A DNA stretch of 5,804 nucleotides. Origin: Caldifarciminota bacterium 4484_18. Its GTDB lineage: Bacteria > Hydrothermota > UBA3073 > NMUJ01. This document shows, one piece after another, positions 1-4,924 of the stretch. The DNA is taken from positions 1 through 5,804 of the forward strand of contig NMUJ01000039.1 in the NCBI GenBank assembly GCA_002256535.1. The letters run 5' to 3'. The translations under genes were made by a program, and so were the position numbers. The notes beneath the pieces were generated by a model that worked only from the letters and a program-made list of their open reading frames with translations, searched no databases and was not told where the DNA came from. Within the stretch, counting starts at the first letter, position 1. Each line of letters starts with the position of its first letter.

Positions 1-116
1 ACGGAATTGGCAAACCTTGTCAGTTGCGACTTTGTCCCAAAAAGTAACACCTCTGTCTCATCTGCGGTTGATGCGTTGAGGATCTCCTCACCCACCGCAA
101 AAAGTTTCTCTTTCAT
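1..116 (-). CDS. tldE: TldE/PmbA-type TldD paralogue, N-terminal fragment
   Basis: Only the first 38 codons lie inside the window; the gene continues past the left edge. The ATG at 116-114 overlaps the tldD stop (TGA at 115-113) as ATGA, which indicates translational coupling. The peptide starts MKEKLFAVGEEILNA and ends with LTRFANS. An acidic stretch followed by L-T-R-F-A-N-S is typical of the N-terminal domain of TldD/PmbA proteins, which usually continues S-E-I-H. In this family TldE (PmbA) is the partner without the zinc site and forms a heterodimer with TldD; both are needed for protease activity on peptides such as the E. coli microcin B17 precursor. The assignment rests on the short N-terminal match and on the tldD-tldE gene order. 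The catalytic region is not visible, so a second active TldD cannot be excluded. Confidence 0.8.
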   Translation of the reverse strand, partial: MKEKLFAVGEEILNASTADETEVLLFGTKSQLTRFANS

Positions 117-1546
117 TTTTTGTACCCCACACGTACTTTCCTAAACCTTGCAGGTGCAGCACCATGTGATACCCGCATACTTTGGCCGGGTTCACCCTTA
201 CCGCACCCCGGTACCCCATATATTTGCCAGTATTTCCTATTAGCTATAGCATCACATGAACGCCAAAACTCAGGTGTTATCCCTGTATATATTGCATTAC
301 GTAACACCTGTCTTCGCTTACCGTTTTTGATCTCCCACGCTATTTCGGTACCAAATTGGAAATTAAGTCGCTTTTCATCTATTGACCACGACTTATTAGT
401 CTCAAAGTATATACCATCCTTGATATCGGCGATCATATCTTCAAGCTCCCACTCACCAGGTTCAAGGTCGATAGACGTCATCCTAATGAGTGGTATGCGG
501 TTCCAGCTCGATGCACGCATAGCGCCATTGCTACGTTGCCCCAGTATGCTCGCAGTTTCACGTGAGGTCAGGTATCCCACAAATATACCCTCACGCACAA
601 TATCAGTACGTTGTGCCTTCACACCTTCGTCATCATAGCCGAACCCACCCAATGCATCCTTATGGGTAGCATCCGCTACTATATTCACGTGTTTCGACCC
701 ATATTGGAATTTGCCAAGCTTATCTAATGTAAGGAATGACGTACCATAGAAGCTTGCTTCTGTACCCAATACACGATCAAGCTCTATTGGGTGACCACAT
801 GACTCATGTATCTGGAGCGCTAATTGATCACCTGCAATTATAATATCCTTAACAGCTTCGTCGGGCACCGGTGCTTTTGTAAGTGCCAATACTTCCTCTT
901 TCACCCTATCCGTATGTGAGATAAGGTTAAGTTCTTCAAGATATTCGTAACCTGCAGATTTGAAGTTACCATAGCTCCTTACCTGCATATCCTCACCAAA
1001 TGCGGTTACCTGCATACCTGCACCAGTATGCGTAATGTTTTGGAATATTTTAGACCCCTCCGTATTGATGAACAACTTACGTTCACGCCATAAATCCATG
1101 AACACCTCACGTATTGGTATATGAGGGTGCCTCAAAGCGCTATCCACTTTAAGCAATAAGTCAAACTTATCGTCGATCGCTACAGTAAAAGGGTCAACCC
1201 TCACCGGGTTCACGTAAGTATCAATATGCACATCTTCTGGTGCCAACCGTACTGGTTCACGCATAAGTCGATAGCTTGCTTGTGCGATTGATAACGCTTT
1301 CTCTGCAACCCCCCTAATACTATCTGGGGTTAAATCATATGATGAAGCAAACCCCCACGCGCCTTTGTATAACACACGTATACCGAACCCCATATCCGAC
1401 GAGCGTGCTAAGGCAACTACTTCACTATTCTTAACCTCGATATATTCGTGTGTGTGTTCGACCCATCTCAAATCTGCATAGTCAGTACGTTGTTTAAGGG
1501 AATCTATCACCTCAAGAAAGGAGGGTTCATATTCACTTACGTCCAT
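113..1546 (-). CDS. tldD: TldD zinc metalloprotease
   Basis: This 477-residue protein is close in length to E. coli TldD (about 480). It is the catalytic half of the cytoplasmic TldD-TldE heterodimer, which degrades or trims unfolded and modified peptides in a closed chamber. The zinc-protease motif HESCGH lies at residues 247-252 (H247, E248, H252), followed by PIELDR. A cysteine at 448 in a G-C-G-K context near the C-terminus matches the position of the third zinc ligand known in E. coli TldD. The N-terminal domain (about 1-200) contains the usual 'SSDMGFGIRVLYKGAWGFAS' type segment at 49-68. The start at 1546 is supported by an AGGAGGA ribosome site 4 nt upstream. The gene sits 24 nt after a tRNA-Pro gene on the same strand with no terminator between them, and overlaps the tldE start by 4 nt. 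Its in vivo substrate here cannot be inferred. Confidence 0.95.
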   Translation of the reverse strand: MDVSEYEPSFLEVIDSLKQRTDYADLRWVEHTHEYIEVKNSEVVALARSSDMGFGIRVLYKGAWGFASSYDLTPDSIRGVAEKALSIAQASYRLMREPVRLAPEDVHIDTYVNPVRVDPFTVAIDDKFDLLLKVDSALRHPHIPIREVFMDLWRERKLFINTEGSKIFQNITHTGAGMQVTAFGEDMQVRSYGNFKSAGYEYLEELNLISHTDRVKEEVLALTKAPVPDEAVKDIIIAGDQLALQIHESCGHPIELDRVLGTEASFYGTSFLTLDKLGKFQYGSKHVNIVADATHKDALGGFGYDDEGVKAQRTDIVREGIFVGYLTSRETASILGQRSNGAMRASSWNRIPLIRMTSIDLEPGEWELEDMIADIKDGIYFETNKSWSIDEKRLNFQFGTEIAWEIKNGKRRQVLRNAIYTGITPEFWRSCDAIANRKYWQIYGVPGCGKGEPGQSMRVSHGAAPARFRKVRVGYKK

Positions 1547-1550
1547 ACTA

Positions 1551-1557
1551 TCCTCCT
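1551..1557 (-). promoter_or_regulatory. ribosome binding site of tldD
   Basis: Read on the - strand, AGGAGGA is followed by TAGT and then the tldD ATG. It is the strongest Shine-Dalgarno sequence in the window and fixes the tldD start. It begins only 13 nt after the tRNA-Pro 3' end, so the whole tldD leader would be the trailer left after tRNA processing. Confidence 0.85.
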
Positions 1558-1570
1558 ATGGTAAAATAAC

Positions 1571-1644
1571 TCGGGGCGAGTGGATTTGAACCACCGTCCT
1601 TCTGGTCCCAAACCAGACGCGCTACCAAGCTGCGCCACGCCCCG
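1571..1644 (-). tRNA. tRNA-Pro (anticodon TGG)
   Basis: A complete cloverleaf is readable on the - strand. The acceptor stem CGGGGCG/CGCCCCG has seven pairs and discriminator A73 at position 1571. The D stem is GCGC/GCGC with GG in the loop. The anticodon stem is TCTGG/CCAGA with loop TTTGGGA, giving anticodon TGG, which reads CCA and related proline codons. The T stem is GGTGG/CCACT with loop TTCAAAT. The C1-G72 pair with A73 is the known identity signature of bacterial tRNA-Pro. The 3' CCA is not encoded (the DNA continues GTTATTTTA), so a CCA-adding enzyme must complete it. The variable loop is short (AGGAC) and there is no intron. Confidence 0.97.
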
Positions 1645-1652
1645 AACTCTAA

Positions 1653-1682
1653 ATTATATAACCAATATAGTGGTTAAGTCAA
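1653..1682 (-). promoter_or_regulatory. sigma70-type promoter for tRNA-Pro (and probably tldD-tldE)
   Basis: On the - strand, TTGACT (1682-1677) and a perfect TATAAT (1658-1653) are separated by 18 nt. Transcription would start about 7 nt beyond the -10, close to 1646, leaving almost no leader before the tRNA 5' end at 1644. No other promoter or terminator is evident before tldD, so this is the likely promoter for the whole tRNA-tldD-tldE unit. Confidence 0.75.
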
Positions 1683-1717
1683 GTAAAATATTGACGATTG
1701 CTTCTATTACCTAATTT

Positions 1718-1723
1718 TATAAA
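1718..1723 (+). promoter_or_regulatory. candidate -10 element for the lpxA operon
   Basis: TATAAA lies at 1718-1723, and its expected transcription start falls at about 1730, the A of the lpxA ATG. A TTGACG at 1691-1696 resembles a -35, but the 21-nt spacing is too long for a standard sigma70 promoter. A TAATTT at 1712-1717 would give 15 nt. The lpxA operon needs a promoter in this 85-nt divergent gap, since the upstream genes are on the other strand, but the exact element is uncertain. Confidence 0.35.
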
Positions 1724-1729
1724 GAACTC

Positions 1730-2503
1730 ATGACTAAAGATGTTCATGAAGCTCTCATCCATCCCACAGCTTCGTTGGGTGAAGATGTAGAAATAGGGCA
1801 TGGTGCAATTATTGAGAAGAACGTCACAATAGGTAATGGCACCAAAATAGGTGCATATTCTTATATTGCCGAAAATACCATAATCGGTGAAGATAATCAA
1901 ATCTATCCATATGTGGTGATAGGGTTTGCACCTCAAGACGTAAATTACAGGAACGAACCCACCCGCGTAAGGATTGGCAACCGCAACATCATACGCGAAT
2001 TCGTCACCATACATCGGGCTACAGGTACAGGTAATGAAACCATCATCGGGGATGACAACTTTATCATGGCTTACGTCCATATCGCACACAATTGTCGATT
2101 AGGTAACGGTATTGTGATCGCCAATGCAAGTCAACTCGCCGGCTATGTTGAGGTACAAGATCACGCATTTATAAGTGGCTTATGTCCTATCCACCAATTT
2201 GTACGTATAGGTGCATATGCTATGATAGCAGGTGGTTATAGGGTGCCCAAAGATGTACCCCCATATGCATTGGCTGCAGGTGAGCCACTTCGTGTGGTTG
2301 ATGTAAATCGTGTCGGTTTAAGGCGACACAATTTTACACCCCATGAGGTCGATCGCCTCCATAAAGCGTTTAAGCTTCTGTTTTCAACCAAATATAACTT
2401 ACAGCAAGCCATTGCTATGGTTCAAAAAGAGCTACAGATGGATCACAACGTGGGATATCTCATAAAATTTATCATGGAGTCAAAAAGAGGTATCGTCCGA
2501 TGA
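1730..2503 (+). CDS. lpxA: LpxA, acyl-ACP--UDP-N-acetylglucosamine O-acyltransferase
   Basis: This cytoplasmic enzyme carries out the first step of lipid A synthesis: it transfers a 3-hydroxyacyl chain from ACP to position 3 of UDP-GlcNAc (or to a 3-amino analogue). At 257 residues it is close to E. coli LpxA (262). Residues 10-175 are left-handed beta-helix hexapeptide repeats; the C-terminal helical domain follows. Aligned by eye with the E. coli protein, the catalytic base H125 is H120 (in HIAHNC), H122 is H117, H160 is H155 (in IHQF), D74 is D70 and the oxyanion glycine G143 is G138. H144 is replaced by Y139, which is unusual. The acyl-chain ruler position (E. coli G173, Met in the C10-specific Pseudomonas enzyme) is G168, pointing to a longer chain. 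The Shine-Dalgarno is weak (AAAG about 6 nt upstream). The TGA overlaps the next ATG as ATGA. Confidence 0.96.
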   Translation: MTKDVHEALIHPTASLGEDVEIGHGAIIEKNVTIGNGTKIGAYSYIAENTIIGEDNQIYPYVVIGFAPQDVNYRNEPTRVRIGNRNIIREFVTIHRATGTGNETIIGDDNFIMAYVHIAHNCRLGNGIVIANASQLAGYVEVQDHAFISGLCPIHQFVRIGAYAMIAGGYRVPKDVPPYALAAGEPLRVVDVNRVGLRRHNFTPHEVDRLHKAFKLLFSTKYNLQQAIAMVQKELQMDHNVGYLIKFIMESKRGIVR

Positions 2504-3450
2504 AAGTAGGTGTGATAGGAGTGGGTAGGTTCGGTAAGCACCACGTAAGGGTTTGGAAAGAGGTTCCTAACGTAGATCTCATAGGTATTTACGATATCGA
2601 CGTATCACGTGCTATAAATATAGCACAGAAATACGGTACCAAATGGTTTGATTCACTTGATGCACTGCTCGACAATGTGGAAGCCGTAAGTATAGCATCG
2701 TCTACACCTTCACACTATCCTATTGCCAAACGAGCGCTCTCAAAAGGTATACATACATTTGTGGAAAAACCATTAGCCCAATCCTTAGAGGAGGTCGATG
2801 ACCTGATTCAGCTTGCGAGATCGAAAACCCTCGTCCTGCAAGTGGGGCACATCGAAAGATTCAACCCCGCAATCATAGCGTTGGAGGAGCTACTACGTGA
2901 GCCTATTTATATTGAAGCATATAGGTCAGCTTTACGTGCAGTTAACGAAATTAGCGCACCCCTTGTGTTAGATCTTATGGTACATGATATCGATATCGTG
3001 CTGAAATTTGTCAAAAGTGAGATCGAACAAATAAATGCCACGGGATTGTCGATATTCACCCCAGAAGAATACGATCTCGTAAATGCAAGGATAGAGTTTA
3101 AAAATGGAGTAGTAGCTAATCTCACCGCATCACGTGTGGTACCTGAAACGATTCGTAGGATCATTTTTTTCGAGAAAGATCGCTATTTCTTTGTTGATTA
3201 CAAAGCACATACTGCTGTACTTTACTATAGGGGGCAAGAAAATAACGGTTACTTTTCAATAAAAGGTAGGGAGATAGAAACCATTCCCATGGAGCCATTA
3301 CATCAGGAACTTGAAAGCTTCACAGAAAGTGTCATAAAAGGTAAACCACCCGTTATCGACCCCATGGAGGTACGTAAGTCGTTCGAGGTAGCCTATCGAG
3401 TATTGAAAAGCCTACACCTTCCATATGCGGATACTCATCTCCGTAGGTGA
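2500..3450 (+). CDS. Gfo/Idh/MocA oxidoreductase, probable GnnA-like UDP-GlcNAc 3-dehydrogenase
   Basis: This is an NAD(P)-dependent sugar oxidoreductase of 316 residues. The Rossmann dinucleotide motif is G7-V-G9-R-F-G12, the family EKP motif is at 89-91 (K90), and the likely catalytic segment is D158-LLMV-H162-D-I-D165. The GHIERFNPA segment at 116-124 is, from memory, common in the oxidoreductases encoded beside lpxA and lpxB. In Acidithiobacillus ferrooxidans, GnnA oxidises the 3-OH of UDP-GlcNAc and GnnB transaminates the ketone, giving the substrate for amide-linked lipid A. The position between lpxA and lpxB strongly suggests the same step here. No GnnB is present in the window, so the pathway call is inference and another UDP-sugar is possible. 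AAGAGG lies about 9 nt before the ATG, which overlaps the lpxA stop. The last 26 nt overlap the start of lpxB. Confidence 0.85.
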   Translation: MKVGVIGVGRFGKHHVRVWKEVPNVDLIGIYDIDVSRAINIAQKYGTKWFDSLDALLDNVEAVSIASSTPSHYPIAKRALSKGIHTFVEKPLAQSLEEVDDLIQLARSKTLVLQVGHIERFNPAIIALEELLREPIYIEAYRSALRAVNEISAPLVLDLMVHDIDIVLKFVKSEIEQINATGLSIFTPEEYDLVNARIEFKNGVVANLTASRVVPETIRRIIFFEKDRYFFVDYKAHTAVLYYRGQENNGYFSIKGREIETIPMEPLHQELESFTESVIKGKPPVIDPMEVRKSFEVAYRVLKSLHLPYADTHLRR

Positions 3451-4510
3451 AACCTCTGGCGAACTCTATGCAGAACGGTTGGTAAATGTATGGAGGGCGG
3501 TTTTCCCAGATACAGAGTTTTATGCGTTAGGTAGTGAGCTCCTACAAAAAGCAGGTGTATCAATTCTTTACCCCTATGCGAAGATGTCGGTTATGGGTAT
3601 GGTGGAAGTTTGGAGAACACGTAACACAATAGTTGAAGCATTCAATACACTCACCAGTTTTATAGTGAGTAAAAGGCCTGATTTCGTTATACTTGTGGAC
3701 TTTCCAGGGTTCAATCTAAAGCTTGCACGTTTCGCACATGATAGGGGTTGCAAAGTAATATACTATTCGCTACCACAGCTATGGATATGGGGGAGCTGGC
3801 GTGTAAAAGCTTTGAAGCAATACGTGGATCTAAGGTTGGTGATATTGCCATTCGAACAACACTTCTATGAGAGGTTCGGCCTTAAGACGTACTGGGTGGG
3901 TCACCCGCTGGTTGAAATCATAAACGATGAACTCAAACGTGTACCGGCTGGCCCTGAAGTATTGCTCGGCCTGCTACCAGGGTCACGTGTACAAGAGGTA
4001 CGCTCTATTTTACCGATTATGCTTGAAGTTGCGTGTCATTTCAACGATAAGAAGATAGGTATAGCACCTACGAAAAATACACTATCTATTGTGAAATCAC
4101 TTACCGATGGCCTACCGCTTGTCTATTTCGAAAACCCGTATGCACTTATGCGTAAAGCTAAGTTTCTGCTGGTAACCTCAGGTACCGCTACATTGGAAGC
4201 TGCACTCATTGGTACACCCATGGCGATACTATACAGAACGTCGTATAGCTTCTATTGGGTGGCAAAGTTGTTGACACATGTGAAATACATTGGATTACCC
4301 AATATAATTGCGGGTCGTCAGATAGTACCCGAGTTCATACAACACCATTGTAATGCTAACACAATCATACAATATTTAGACGAATTTCTTAGCCACCCCG
4401 AATTGGAGCACAAGATGCGTAATGAACTCAACAAGGTACGTACACTTCTGGGTGATAAAATAGCCTCACGTGAGACGATAAATCTTATTAAACAGCATTT
4501 CTATGAATAA
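3425..4510 (+). CDS. lpxB: LpxB, lipid A disaccharide synthase
   Basis: This is a membrane-associated inverting glycosyltransferase (family GT19) that joins UDP-diacylglucosamine and lipid X to form the beta-1,6 lipid A disaccharide. It has 361 residues (E. coli LpxB has 382). The N-terminal motif GETSGE is at 8-13, V-D-F-P-G-F-N at 91-97 (D92 at the position of an essential family aspartate), and GHPL at 159-162. The nucleotide-binding half has LLPGSRVQEV (183-192), SGTATLEAAL (252-261), YIGLPNIIAGRQ (288-299) and VPEFIQ (301-306). Two signatures vary: E13 replaces the usual Asp of GExSGD, and SLPQLWIW (115-122) replaces the usual SPxxWAW-type segment. The ATG at 3425 is supported because the family motif begins seven residues later. 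It lies inside the end of the preceding gene, and the stop overlaps the next ATG by 8 nt. Confidence 0.95.
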   Translation: MRILISVGETSGELYAERLVNVWRAVFPDTEFYALGSELLQKAGVSILYPYAKMSVMGMVEVWRTRNTIVEAFNTLTSFIVSKRPDFVILVDFPGFNLKLARFAHDRGCKVIYYSLPQLWIWGSWRVKALKQYVDLRLVILPFEQHFYERFGLKTYWVGHPLVEIINDELKRVPAGPEVLLGLLPGSRVQEVRSILPIMLEVACHFNDKKIGIAPTKNTLSIVKSLTDGLPLVYFENPYALMRKAKFLLVTSGTATLEAALIGTPMAILYRTSYSFYWVAKLLTHVKYIGLPNIIAGRQIVPEFIQHHCNANTIIQYLDEFLSHPELEHKMRNELNKVRTLLGDKIASRETINLIKQHFYE

Positions 4511-4924
4511 GTGGGAGGAGTTCAAACTCTGGATATTGACGAGTGCAATACATTGGATGCTTAAACTCATATGGTGTTCGTTACGTATAAAGTGGTATCG
4601 CATAAGTAAACCTAACAGAGTAATCTACGCTATATGGCATGCTAACATATTACCTGCAGTTTATGTATATAGGAGTGAAAAGATAGCGATACTGGTTAGC
4701 CCACACCGTGATGGCGAGTTAGCCAATAAAGTATTACAGTCTATAGGTTATCACACAATACGGGGTGCAACCGATAATCAAGCTGTACCTGCATTACTTC
4801 GTATACTTAAGCTCAACAATATAAGCATAGCAATAACACCTGTATTATTAAAGAAGAGGGGTTAATTTATGTAAAAGATGAAACCCATGCATTACATGAA
4901 CTTACTGATAAATTGGGTACATAA
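4503..4924 (+). pseudogene. broken DUF374-type lysophospholipid acyltransferase (internal deletion and frame change)
   Basis: The open part (4503-4865, 120 residues) matches the N-terminal half of DUF374 acyltransferases. It has a hydrophobic N-terminal helix (about 8-27), W-H-A-N-I-L-P at 45-51, SPHRDGEL at 66-73 and RGAT at 87-90. It then reaches I-A-I-T-P (109-113), where the family continues with a D-G-P-R-G-P type motif. Instead it reads VLLKKRG and stops. In the frame starting at positions 3n+2, EEGLIYVKDETHALHELTDKL (about 4853-4915) resembles the family C-terminus (a P/L-I-Y-V strand plus final helix), and its TAA at 4922-4924 overlaps the next ATG. Family members are usually about 200-230 residues, so roughly 60-80 residues from the middle appear lost. 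The intact gene probably acylated lipid A or a phospholipid at the inner membrane. A sequencing or assembly error could explain the frame, but not the missing DGPRGP block. Confidence 0.7.

Noticed and set aside
120..638. 172-codon open frame on the + strand opposite tldD
   Set aside because: It is antisense to the well-supported tldD, matches no family I recognise and has no ribosome site; it is a shadow frame.
1571..1644. tRNA-Pro as an integration site for a mobile element
   Set aside because: No integrase, direct repeat of the tRNA 3' end or change in gene style is visible on either side.
1679..2089. 136-codon open frame on the - strand opposite lpxA
   Set aside because: It overlaps lpxA and is rich in Cys and aromatic residues, as expected from reverse reading of the beta-helix repeats.
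2907..3164. 85-codon open frame on the - strand opposite the oxidoreductase
   Set aside because: It lies wholly inside a conserved gene and shows no motif or start signal.
4512..4519. GGGAGGAG as a ribosome site for a later acyltransferase start
   Set aside because: The next possible in-frame start (TTG at 4536) is too far away, and the upstream residues fit the family N-terminus; the run simply encodes W-E-E.
4842..4865. Programmed frameshift joining the two acyltransferase frames
   Set aside because: There is no clear slippery heptamer with a following structure, and shifting would still leave out the expected DGPRGP block and dozens of residues.
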